A stretch of 64,000 nt of DNA from positions 1-64,000 of the forward strand of contig NZ_CABFMQ020000002.1 in NCBI RefSeq assembly GCF_901905185.1. The letters run 5' to 3'. The position numbers were made by a program, and so were the translations under genes. Origin of the DNA: Methylocella tundrae (GTDB lineage Bacteria > Pseudomonadota > Alphaproteobacteria > Rhizobiales > Beijerinckiaceae). The stretch's first letter is position 1. Every line of letters begins with the position of its first letter. Shown here in pieces: positions 18,584 to 26,722 of this stretch. The notes beneath the pieces were generated by a model that had not been told where the DNA came from, searched no databases, and saw only the letters and a list, made by a program, of their open reading frames with translations.

Positions 18584-19003
18584 TCAGGCCCAACGCTTCT
18601 CTTGCTCTATCAAAAATCGGGGGGATAACGGAGGGCTCTCTTTATAAGGGCCCTCGTCAAGAAGCGAGGTGATAACCGACTGAATTACATTCAATACATG
18701 GTCGCGGGATGTAGCGACGGAGTCGTTCCATTGCGTAAAAGTCCCGTCAAAGCCATGACTTTCGCGCAAGACATCCGAAAATTTCTTTTCAAAATATTTG
18801 AAATAAAACTCTTCGTTGGCAGGATCAACCGCGCGCCACGCCATGCAAAGAGCGCCGGACAGGCAATAGCAGGAAGCCTCACTGCTGTCGAGATTGACAG
18901 CTTCGCCACGGTCGTTGCGCGCCATAGCAAATTTATTCCAGCCCTTTGTTTCAAGAAGGCGGCTCGCCTCAACGAGAACATCAACAATAATTCTATTGTT
19001 CAT
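18584..19003 (-). CDS. DUF6197-like small cytoplasmic protein
   Basis: This 139-residue protein carries KGWNKFAMARNDRGEAV, a Cys-rich CYCLSGALCMAW segment (~45-56) and the tail QWNDSVATSRDHVLNVIQSVI. That is the layout of the DUF6197 family (W-x-x-x-A...G-x-x-V ... C-x-x-GAL ... FND ... H-x-x-VL-x-x-I), whose function is unknown. There is no signal peptide or membrane segment. Codon use is AT-richer than neighbours, and the gene sits in an AT-rich patch, consistent with acquisition by transfer. Confidence 0.72.
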   Translation of the reverse strand: MNNRIIVDVLVEASRLLETKGWNKFAMARNDRGEAVNLDSSEASCYCLSGALCMAWRAVDPANEEFYFKYFEKKFSDVLRESHGFDGTFTQWNDSVATSRDHVLNVIQSVITSLLDEGPYKESPPLSPRFLIEQEKRWA

Positions 19004-19580
19004 TGTTATTCACCTAAATTCCTCTTGGGACAAAATTTCAACATGCATCGGGGAGATCGAGAGCCTTCAGGCAAAAGACCAGCGGCCCCAGAACAGTGCA
19101 TTTATTGAGAGGCTGAAACGTTTACGCGACGCCAGAATATTAATTCAACTATAGCGTGTTCACATGAATACCTGATGAACAGAAATGTTCAAGACAGCAG
19201 CGGATAAGTGACGATTTTCGATTTTCAACATTTTATTACAGATTATGATTTAATGATTTTCTTATCTGTGCTACGTATAACTGGCTGCTTCTTGCTTTTG
19301 TTTAGTTTAGCGGCGGTTCTATTACAAGACCCATTTGCGTAAATGGACCAAGTCTTGCCATTTTTCCGCAACGGCGTCGCTGACGTTGGATTGGAAGTCT
19401 TGCCTTGTGCAAACGCCGCGGACCCGGCGACTCGCCCGCCAATCCGGCGGCGGGGCACAGAATCTCACCGGCGCTCGCCCGCTCCTTGGCGGAATGAGGG
19501 CGAGTTCTCATCGACGGAAGTCTTAATCCTCGACCGTTGGGCGGGTCGTTGATAAAGGAACGGTCTAGATTGGGGTCGCA
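19004..19580. other. AT-rich intergenic region without a convincing gene
   Basis: The left part (19,004-19,320) is AT-rich and holds a small perfect inverted repeat GAACA-gaaa-TGTTC at 19177-19190. Short open frames on both strands at about 19,240-19,550 overlap one another and show no ribosome site or recognisable motif. The region ends at the CYTH-CHAD gene. Confidence 0.5.
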
Positions 19581-21134
19581 ATGCCCGAGATGGAACTTAA
19601 ACTCGTTTTCGACGAAGCAGATCTCGCCAGGCTTCGAACCTTGCCGGGCCTGCGCGATAAGCTCGAAGGCGCGCAGCCGGCGCGCAGTCACGCCATTTAT
19701 TTCGACACGCCCGAAAAGTATCTCTGGAAGCGTGGCCTGGCGCTCCGCGTTCGGCGAACGGGCGACGTTTCGATCCAGACGATCAAGCAGGAGGGCTGCG
19801 CACTCCTCGAGCGGGGAGAATGGGAGCGGCGGATCAATTGGGACCCCTCCGACGCTCCCCCACGGCCCGACGGAACGATGATCAACGAAACGCCTTTCGC
19901 CGATGTAATCGATAAAGCTGTCCGCGCGCGCCTGCGTCCGACGTTCGAGGTCGACGTCCAGCGCGTCGCCTTTATGGTTACGGAGGGAAACGCCGCGATC
20001 GAGGTGGCGATCGACCGTGGCCGGATCAAAAGCGCGGGGGCCGAGCGGGAGGCGCTCCCCGTTTCCGAGCTTGAGCTCGAACTGAAGCGCGGCGACAAAC
20101 AGGAGCTATTCACCCTGGCGCGCGAACTGACGGCGCATGCTCCTCTCCACTTGAGCTTGATCAGCAAGGCCGAGCGCGGCCAGAGGCTCGTCGATGGCCT
20201 GTGGGGCCATCCGGCGAAAGCATCGAGCCCTCGCCTTGAGGCCGATATGACAGGAGAGCAGGCGTTCAGCGCCATCTGCCGCGCTTGCTTGAATGATTTC
20301 ATGCTCAACGCGGCTGTGCTGACGTCGAAATCCAGTCCCGATCCTGTCGAGGCTATTCACCAGGGCCGAATCGCGTTGCGGCGCCTGCGGGCGGCGCTTG
20401 CTCTCTTCAAACCCATGGCGCGCGACGACGCCTTTGCAAGAATGAATGATGAATTGCGGAGGCTCGCGCGCCTTTTTGGGGAGGCGCGCGATCGCGACAT
20501 CATGCTCGCTAATGCGCCGGAGACCTCTCTTGCGGCCAGCGCCGCCGCGGCCAATGACTTCTCGACATGGCTCGAACGCAGACGCCTCGCCGCGCGCGAG
20601 ACGGCGCGCGAGGCCGCGCAATCCGAGCGCTGGCGAATATTTCTCATCGACTTCTCGGAATGGATCGACTGCGGCGCGTGGAGGCGCCGTCCCTCCGGCC
20701 ACCATCTCGAGCCGGTGGCCCAATTCATCCGCAGGCGGCTGAAAAAGCGGCTGGCGGCTCTGCTGCGAGAGGCGCGTGACCTCGCAGAACTCGATGCGGG
20801 CGCGCAGCACGCGGTTCGAATCGCAGCGAAAAAGCTGCGTTACATGGCGCAGTTTTTCGTCGGCGTCTCAGGCGTCGCGGATCGCAAGCCCATGAAGCGG
20901 CTGCTTGGCGGTCTTGATAAACTCCAGTCCTGTCTTGGCGTTCTGCATGATGACGAGGCCAGTCTGACGGCGGCGCGGACCGACATCGGCCTCTGGCGAG
21001 CCGAAGTGGGCGACGTCGGCCCTCTCGCGCTCGAAGCGGCGGCGCGCTGGACGACGCCAAAACAGGACGGCAAGAAATGGCTGGAGCAGGCGCTCGAAGC
21101 CTATTCCGAAGTGGCAGAGGCTGAGCCGTTCTGA
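19581..21134 (+). CDS. CYTH-CHAD domain protein (inorganic triphosphatase family)
   Basis: This 517-residue protein has an N-terminal CYTH tunnel-fold domain (1-~205) opening with the ExExK signature EMELKL, and a C-terminal CHAD helical domain (~215-515). Conserved His and Arg patterns in the latter include IHQGRIALRRLRAAL, LFGEARDRDIML and HAVRIAAKKLRYMAQFF. CYTH proteins hydrolyse triphosphates with Mg2+, and CHAD domains bind polyphosphate, so a role in tripolyphosphate or polyphosphate metabolism is likely. The next gene, 86 bp on, is a PPP-type phosphatase. Confidence 0.92.
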   Translation: MPEMELKLVFDEADLARLRTLPGLRDKLEGAQPARSHAIYFDTPEKYLWKRGLALRVRRTGDVSIQTIKQEGCALLERGEWERRINWDPSDAPPRPDGTMINETPFADVIDKAVRARLRPTFEVDVQRVAFMVTEGNAAIEVAIDRGRIKSAGAEREALPVSELELELKRGDKQELFTLARELTAHAPLHLSLISKAERGQRLVDGLWGHPAKASSPRLEADMTGEQAFSAICRACLNDFMLNAAVLTSKSSPDPVEAIHQGRIALRRLRAALALFKPMARDDAFARMNDELRRLARLFGEARDRDIMLANAPETSLAASAAAANDFSTWLERRRLAARETAREAAQSERWRIFLIDFSEWIDCGAWRRRPSGHHLEPVAQFIRRRLKKRLAALLREARDLAELDAGAQHAVRIAAKKLRYMAQFFVGVSGVADRKPMKRLLGGLDKLQSCLGVLHDDEASLTAARTDIGLWRAEVGDVGPLALEAAARWTTPKQDGKKWLEQALEAYSEVAEAEPF

Positions 21135-21223
21135 CTATCCCTTGGCGGGAAAATGCCCTAACAAGTAAACAAGAAGTCCGTAAAACGCCGATCAAGCGTG
21201 GCTCCGCCTTTGCCAAAGCCTTG

Positions 21224-22003
21224 ATGGACGCTTCAAGTCATCGAATGTCGAATATTGCTTTGATGTGGAAACCGCGCCTCATCGGAACCGCGCCAGCGGC
21301 TCCCACTGTCCCCGAAGGGGTCAGAATCTATGCAATTGGAGACATTCATGGGCGCGCCGACCTGCTCGAACAGACATTCGTCCGAATCGACGCAGACCTG
21401 CTCAGGCATCCGATAGCCAATCCCATCCAGGTCTTTCTCGGCGATTATATCGATCGCGGCCCGAAATCTTCGGACGTTCTGACGCAGTTGATCAATCGCG
21501 GAAAAGCGCACCGGACCGTCTGCCTCAAAGGCAACCACGAGCTCTATCTTCTCGAATTTCTGCGTAATCCGGCGATATTGCGCGCCTGGGGCCAATATGG
21601 CGGATTGACGACGCTCTTATCTTATGGCCTGAGGCCGAGCCTCAATCCGGACGAGGAGGAAGAGGGCGAGCTCTCCGCAGGCCTGCAACGCGCTCTGCCG
21701 AAAAGCCACCATCAATTCCTCAGCTCCCTTCCTTTGTCCTACGCATGTGGCGACTTCTTTTTTGTTCATGCCGGCATCCGGCCGGGGGCGTCGCTCTCCC
21801 GGCAGCGCGACGATGATCTGCTGTGGATCAGGGACGAATTTCTCTCGCACGAGGAGTTATTTGAAAAAATCATCGTTCACGGCCACACGCCTGTCATGGA
21901 GCCTGACGTACGGAGCAATCGCATCGACATCGATACGGGCGCCTACGCCACGGGGCGCCTGACCTGCCTGAGGCTGGAGCGCGATCAAATCGACTTCATC
22001 TAG
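21224..22003 (+). CDS. PPP-family metallophosphatase
   Basis: This 259-residue calcineurin-type phosphoesterase has the full metal-binding set: GDIHGR (39-44), GDYIDRGPKSSDVL, CLKGNHEL, a later FFVHAGIRPG and IVHGHTPV. This is the serine/threonine protein phosphatase or diadenosine tetraphosphatase-like branch; the substrate is not clear. A TTG codon directly precedes ATG 21224, and ATG 21245 is another possible start. The GNHE and HGHT segments are intact. Confidence 0.9.
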   Translation: MDASSHRMSNIALMWKPRLIGTAPAAPTVPEGVRIYAIGDIHGRADLLEQTFVRIDADLLRHPIANPIQVFLGDYIDRGPKSSDVLTQLINRGKAHRTVCLKGNHELYLLEFLRNPAILRAWGQYGGLTTLLSYGLRPSLNPDEEEEGELSAGLQRALPKSHHQFLSSLPLSYACGDFFFVHAGIRPGASLSRQRDDDLLWIRDEFLSHEELFEKIIVHGHTPVMEPDVRSNRIDIDTGAYATGRLTCLRLERDQIDFI

Positions 22004-22086
22004 AATTTTGGGCTTTGGGTTATTGTGTTGCAATCCGGCTTGCAAACCGCTCGTCTGCGCGCGAATGATCAAGGAGGGAGTGATCG

Positions 22087-22839
22087 ATGAGTTTGGAACC
22101 ACCCCGACCGGGCTTCATGTTCGCGCCTGAGGCGAACGACGAATTTTTCCTGCCGGAGCCGGTCGGGCTGCGCATCGGCATTCTCGCCTTTTCGGGCGTT
22201 CTCGTGATCGCAGGCCTATGGCTGCTCGTCACCGCGTTGTTGCTGCCGCAGGCGATTGCCCTCCCGCTCGACAGGACGAGCGCGGCGGCCGCCGCGGCTT
22301 ATCGCGACAACGCCCTCTGGGCGGCGCGGCTCGGCGTCGTCAGGGGAGACCTTTTCGCGCAGGCCGCCTATACCGACGCGGATCTTATCTGGCTATACCG
22401 GACGCACGGCCCTGACGCGGCCAACGCCGCGCGTCTGCAGCGCGCAAAAGCCAATGCAGAAGCCGCCGTCGCTCTGGCTCCCGTCAACGGCGCGGCATGG
22501 CTGCTTTTAGCCGAACTGCCGCCCGGGTCCGGCAAAGCCGCGGAGGCGAAGGGAATGATCGCGCTGCAAATGTCCTATTTCACGGCGCCAAACAACGCGT
22601 CCCTCGCGGCGGCCCGTATCGAGCAGGCGCTCGCTTCTCCCGAGCCGCTCGACAGGGACCTGCAGGAGTTCATGAAAGGCGATTTGCGCCAGATCCTGAC
22701 TTTGCAGCCGGAGCAGAAGCCGGCGATCCTCGCAGCCTACAAAGCGGCGACGCCGCAGAACCAGGCGAGCTTCGAGGCGCTCAGCGCCCAGGCCGACCCG
22801 GATTTTGGCCAATCCCTGCGCGGCGACGCGCCCAAATGA
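22087..22839 (+). CDS. Membrane-anchored hypothetical protein with TPR-like helices
   Basis: This 250-residue protein has one strong membrane helix (~30-55, [19 protein letters not shown]) and an Ala-rich, helical soluble part. That part includes [20 protein letters not shown] and [12 protein letters not shown], which resembles a degenerate TPR hairpin. The start at 22087 has GGAGGG nearby (22074-22079). No enzyme motif is visible. It lies 106 bp before icd on the same strand; a functional link is not evident. Confidence 0.72.
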   Translation: MSLEPPRPGFMFAPEANDEFFLPEPVGLRIGILAFSGVLVIAGLWLLVTALLLPQAIALPLDRTSAAAAAAYRDNALWAARLGVVRGDLFAQAAYTDADLIWLYRTHGPDAANAARLQRAKANAEAAVALAPVNGAAWLLLAELPPGSGKAAEAKGMIALQMSYFTAPNNASLAAARIEQALASPEPLDRDLQEFMKGDLRQILTLQPEQKPAILAAYKAATPQNQASFEALSAQADPDFGQSLRGDAPK

Positions 22840-22945
22840 GACCGCGGCTTCTCCCCACCGAGCCGTCCTTTTTTCAGCGCATCGAATAGACGCGACGAAA
22901 GACGGTCGGGACATTTCCAGCACTCAACTCGAAAAGGTCGAAATA

Positions 22946-24172
22946 ATGAGCAAGATCAAGGTCGCCAATCCCGTCGTCGAACTTGATGGCGATGAGATGA
23001 CCCGGATCATCTGGCGTTACATTCGCGAGAAACTCGTTCTGGCCTATCTCGATCTCGATCTGGAATATTATGATCTTTCCATCGAAAATCGCGACGCCAC
23101 CAATGATCAGGTCACGGTGGACGCTGCGAACGCGATCAAGACGCACGGCGTCGGCGTGAAATGCGCGACCATCACCCCCGACGAGGCGCGCGTTAAAGAA
23201 TTTAATCTGAAGCAGATGTGGAGGTCTCCAAACGGCACGATCCGCAATATTCTGGGCGGGGTGATCTTTCGCGAGCCGATTATCTGCCAGAACGTTCCCC
23301 GTCTGGTGCCGGGATGGACGCAGCCGATCGTGATCGGGCGCCATGCGTTCGGCGACCAATATGCCGCGACCGATTTCAGGGTGCCGGGCAAGGGACGCCT
23401 GACGATCAAGTTCGAAGGCGACGACGGCTCCGTCATCGAGAAGGAAATCTACAAATATCCCGGGGCTGGCGTATCGCTGTCGATGTATAATCTTGATGAT
23501 TCCATCCGCGATTTTGCAAGAGCCTCACTAAACTATGGCCTCGCCTCCAAATATCCCGTCTATCTGTCGACGAAGAACACCATTCTGAAGGCCTATGACG
23601 GGCGCTTCAAGGATCTGTTCCAGGAGATTTTCGAGACCGAGTTCGCTGATAAATTCGCGGCGGCCGGCATTACCTACCAGCATCGCCTCATCGACGACAT
23701 GGTGGCGTCATCGCTCAAATGGTCCGGCGGTTATGTCTGGGCGTGCAAGAACTACGATGGCGACGTCCAATCGGATACGGTCGCGCAAGGGTTCGGCTCG
23801 CTTGGCCTTATGACCTCGGTGCTGCTCAGCCCGGACGGCAGAACTGTGGAAGCAGAGGCCGCGCACGGCACGGTGACGCGCCATTACCGCGAATATCAGC
23901 AGGGCAAGGAAACGTCGACGAATTCGATCGCGTCGATCTTCGCCTGGACTCGCGGCCTCTCGCATCGGGCCAAGCTCGACGACAATGCCGAACTCGCGGC
24001 CTTCGCGCAAACACTGGAGAAGGTCTGCGTCAGGACGGTTGAGTCAGGCTACATGACCAAGGATCTCGCTCTCCTCGTCGGCGCCCAGCAAAAGTGGCTC
24101 TCGACGACTGGCTTCCTCGACAAGGTCGACGACAATTTGCGCAAGGCGATGTCAGGCGCCCTCAAGGTCTGA
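22946..24172 (+). CDS. icd: NADP-dependent isocitrate dehydrogenase
   Basis: It oxidises isocitrate to 2-oxoglutarate in the TCA cycle. The 408-residue protein belongs to the eukaryote-like dimeric class (IDH type II), recognisable from [45 protein letters not shown] and [13 protein letters not shown]. This type is usual in Hyphomicrobiales. ATG 22946 fits homologues; the frame's longer upstream extension overlaps the preceding gene and is unlikely. A GC hairpin follows. Confidence 0.96.
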   Translation: MSKIKVANPVVELDGDEMTRIIWRYIREKLVLAYLDLDLEYYDLSIENRDATNDQVTVDAANAIKTHGVGVKCATITPDEARVKEFNLKQMWRSPNGTIRNILGGVIFREPIICQNVPRLVPGWTQPIVIGRHAFGDQYAATDFRVPGKGRLTIKFEGDDGSVIEKEIYKYPGAGVSLSMYNLDDSIRDFARASLNYGLASKYPVYLSTKNTILKAYDGRFKDLFQEIFETEFADKFAAAGITYQHRLIDDMVASSLKWSGGYVWACKNYDGDVQSDTVAQGFGSLGLMTSVLLSPDGRTVEAEAAHGTVTRHYREYQQGKETSTNSIASIFAWTRGLSHRAKLDDNAELAAFAQTLEKVCVRTVESGYMTKDLALLVGAQQKWLSTTGFLDKVDDNLRKAMSGALKV

Positions 24173-24189
24173 ACGCTTCGTCTATCCAG

Positions 24190-24217
24190 GGCGGCGGCCG
24201 GATTTGCTCTCGCCGCC
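24190..24217 (+). terminator. Hairpin after icd
   Basis: A 7-bp stem GGCGGCG / CGCCGCC with a 14-nt loop lies 18 bp after the icd stop. It lacks a strong T-run. Confidence 0.4.
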
Positions 24218-24427
24218 GCTAGGCGTCCAGTACAATTATCATCTCTTGACATTTACTTGAAGAGGCGCTGCCCCGGCGCCATCCGATTCGCTCGCCCAGA
24301 TGTGAATGCCGCATAAGCAGGGCGCCCCCGCAAAAAGGAATAACTCAAGACGCGGGCGAGACTTACGATTGAATATGCGCGCCGCAATCGGTATAAGGCT
24401 GGCAATTGGGTTTGGGGAGACTTTCCG

Positions 24428-24847
24428 GTGCCTGCCGAAATGGTCGAAGACGCCTATAGACCTTCTGAAGAAGAGACGTTCATGAATGAACGTCAGCGCG
24501 AGTATTTTCGTCGCAAACTTCTGGCATGGAAGGAAGATATCCTACGCGAAAGCCGCGAGACGCTCGTCGCCTTGCAAAGCGAGAATGAAAATCACCCGGA
24601 CGTCGCAGACCGGGCTTCCTCGGAGACCGATCGAGCCATTGAGCTCAGGGCGCGCGATCGGCAACGCAAGCTGATTTCAAAGATCGAAGCGGCGCTTGGA
24701 CGATTGGACGATGGAACCTACGGCTATTGCGAGGAAACCGGTGAGCCTATCGGTTTGAAGCGTCTCGATGCGCGGCCGATCGCAACCCTCTCTGTCGAGG
24801 CGCAGGAACGCCACGAAAAACGCGAACGCGTCTACCGCGACAGCTAA
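24428..24847 (+). CDS. dksA: RNA polymerase-binding transcription factor DksA
   Basis: DksA binds RNA polymerase in its secondary channel and, with ppGpp, reprograms transcription in starvation. The 139 residues show the coiled-coil (FMNERQREYFRRKLLAWKED ... SETDRAIELRARDRQRKLISKI) and the C-terminal globular region GTYGYCEETGEPIGLKRL. Only one of the four zinc Cys is present (CEETG), giving a zinc-free type that I recall as common in alphaproteobacteria. The start GTG 24428 has GGGGAGA upstream; ATG 24440 is the alternative. It begins the dksA - FliO-like - cckA neighbourhood. Confidence 0.93.
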   Translation: MPAEMVEDAYRPSEEETFMNERQREYFRRKLLAWKEDILRESRETLVALQSENENHPDVADRASSETDRAIELRARDRQRKLISKIEAALGRLDDGTYGYCEETGEPIGLKRLDARPIATLSVEAQERHEKRERVYRDS

Positions 24848-24982
24848 TAGCGAGCAGAATCGATCCCCTGAGGAATCATCATGCTCCAGAAGCGGCGGCC
24901 AAGCTTCGACGCCGCCACCGCTCGATTGAAGAGATCATGGGGTAGCTAAGCTCAGGTCCGGTAATCGCAGTTCGAATCGCCG

Positions 24983-24993
24983 CCCCCCCCCCC
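24983..24993. repeat. Poly-C tract (11 C)
   Basis: A run of 11 cytosines lies in the short gap between the converging dksA and FliO-like genes. It is outside both coding regions. Such a tract is slippage-prone and also a common place for sequencing length errors. Confidence 0.8.
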
Positions 24994-25023
24994 GAAATTG
25001 ATGCCCGATTGGAAATCCGAGGC

Positions 25024-26241
25024 TTAACGACTGGGTCCCCGTCCGAGAAGCTTCGCCATTTCTTCTTCGAGCGAATCGATCGGATCGAACGCCGAGGAAG
25101 CGGGCTTTTCCGGCTGCGGCTCGGACTCCTCCCCGCGTTCCAGCGCGGCCTCGACATCATCCGCTGGTTTTTCCGCGACGATAGCAAGCTCGGCTGGCGC
25201 AGTCTGCGCCGCCTCGGGGGCCGCAGGCTCCAATTTCTCGACGATCGGGGCCGGCGGCGCGGCGGCGGCAGTTTCATCTCCAGCGCCGTCCCCGTTCGCC
25301 GGGGGCGTGGCCAGCGGCTCAGATAATGGTTCGGCGGCGAGCGGCGCGGCCTCGGCAGGAGACTCCGCGGGTGCGCTCGGAGCCGCCGCCGTTGAAGAGA
25401 TCGATGCGGCCGCCGACTTCGCCATCATCTCGGCTAGTTGGCGCGGCGGCGACGGCCGCAGGAAAGGAGTCGCCAATGGCGCGCGCGGAAAAACGCTTCC
25501 CGGCCCGGAGGCGCCCTCTCCGCGCGCGGCAAGGTCTGGGCGCAGGAGAGGTTCGCGTGGCGTCCGCTGCGGCGGCGTGAGCGGCTGGGCGGTTCGCCGG
25601 GGCGGAAGGGGAAAGGCCGGCGATCGGGGGGGCGATGCTGGAGGCGGCGGCGAAGCAGGCGGAACGGACGGCGGCGCAACTGAGAACTGATCTGCGGCGG
25701 GAGCCGGCGCAACTGATTCGGGTTCCGATGCGATCGGCGACGGAATTGGCGTGGCGGGCTGAATGGGAGCCCGGCGGCCCAACGGCTCGCGCGAGGCGAC
25801 GCGCGCCGCCACGGGTTCAAGCTCGGGTTGCTGCCACGGCGGAGGGCCGGGCGCCGGGGCAGGACCTGAACCTTGGCCCGCCGCCTGGCTCTGCGGCGCC
25901 TCTTTCGGTTCGCGCAGATCTTTTTCCCGTGGTCTCTCCCGCCCTTCCGCGCGGATGATTTCCGATTCGATGACGAGATCGTTCGGACCGCCGATCATCA
26001 ACAGATGCTCGACATTATCCCGCCGGATGATGACAAGCTGACGCTGACGATCAAGGTCGAAGGCGTCCACGACGCCAAGCCGCGGAAGCCGCGTCCTGCC
26101 GGCTCCCGGCATTTTCACGCGACGCCCATAGGCAAACCGGAAAACGACGAGGATGAGCGCCAAAGCGAGCAGAAGAACGATTGCCGCAGCGATGAAGGTC
26201 AAACTTTTATTCTCGGACATCTTGTCGAATATGGCCTGCAT
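25024..26241 (-). CDS. FliO-like membrane protein with long Pro/Ala-rich tail
   Basis: This 405-residue protein has an N-terminal membrane helix (SLTFIAAAIVLLLALALILVVF trimmed, residues ~12-33). A compact domain follows whose core RLGVVDAFDLDRQRQLVIIR and NVEHLLMIGG match the FliO family of flagellar export-gate factors. The remaining ~280 residues are disordered, rich in Pro, Ala and Glu, ending in a conserved-looking SLEEEMAKLLGRGPSR. ATG 26241 is chosen; TTG 26274 and ATG 26220 are alternatives. No other flagellar gene is in the window, and in Hyphomicrobiales this homologue is typically found here beside cckA, so its role may not be flagellar. Confidence 0.75.
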   Translation of the reverse strand: MQAIFDKMSENKSLTFIAAAIVLLLALALILVVFRFAYGRRVKMPGAGRTRLPRLGVVDAFDLDRQRQLVIIRRDNVEHLLMIGGPNDLVIESEIIRAEGRERPREKDLREPKEAPQSQAAGQGSGPAPAPGPPPWQQPELEPVAARVASREPLGRRAPIQPATPIPSPIASEPESVAPAPAADQFSVAPPSVPPASPPPPASPPRSPAFPLPPRRTAQPLTPPQRTPREPLLRPDLAARGEGASGPGSVFPRAPLATPFLRPSPPRQLAEMMAKSAAASISSTAAAPSAPAESPAEAAPLAAEPLSEPLATPPANGDGAGDETAAAAPPAPIVEKLEPAAPEAAQTAPAELAIVAEKPADDVEAALERGEESEPQPEKPASSAFDPIDSLEEEMAKLLGRGPSR

Positions 26242-26722
26242 TAGCTGGGCTCGCTCGAAAACATGGGATGACAATCTGCATCGTGACTCGTTCGATCGCG
26301 CGCGAGCAACACAAGATGACGCCGCACCTTAGAAAATGCGGCTCGTTCGATCAAGGCTCGCAAGATTTTCACGCAGGCGACGCCACTCCCTTCAAACGAA
26401 AACACGCCGCGGCGGCGATTTCTTCCCGCAATGGGAGCGTTGACTGGACGCCGTCCGCTTTGATGCGCTGTAATATCATGACATTCTTGTGCGAGACGTT
26501 TATTGAGGAAATCTTCCTGGATGCGATTGCCAACGCGAATCGGGAATTGCATCCTCGCGGTCGAAGCGCGCCTGACGATAGAGCGCCCGAGCTTGCGGCG
26601 GCGAGCGGACTTCAGGACGCCGGCGCGAAAGCGGCCTCGCCTCCCTCCGCGCTTCGCCCCTCGGCGGGAATCGGGGCGCGGCGGGGTCTGATTCGCGTTT
26701 TGCCTACGCCGGACAAACAGCC
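26242..26722. other. Divergent promoter region between FliO-like gene and cckA
   Basis: This 481-bp gap separates two divergent genes. Overlapping open frames occur on both strands, but none has a ribosome site or a recognisable motif. No clear CtrA double site (TTAA-N7-TTAA) was found. The cckA start is preceded by a GC-rich stretch. Confidence 0.5.

Noticed and set aside
19177..19190. GAACA-gaaa-TGTTC as a LexA box
   Set aside because: Spacing between GAAC and GTTC is six, and orientation is inverted; the alphaproteobacterial box is a direct repeat with seven.
19243..19458. 71-residue open frame on the minus strand in the AT-rich patch
   Set aside because: Mixed composition and no ribosome site; it overlaps other frames and has no recognisable motif.
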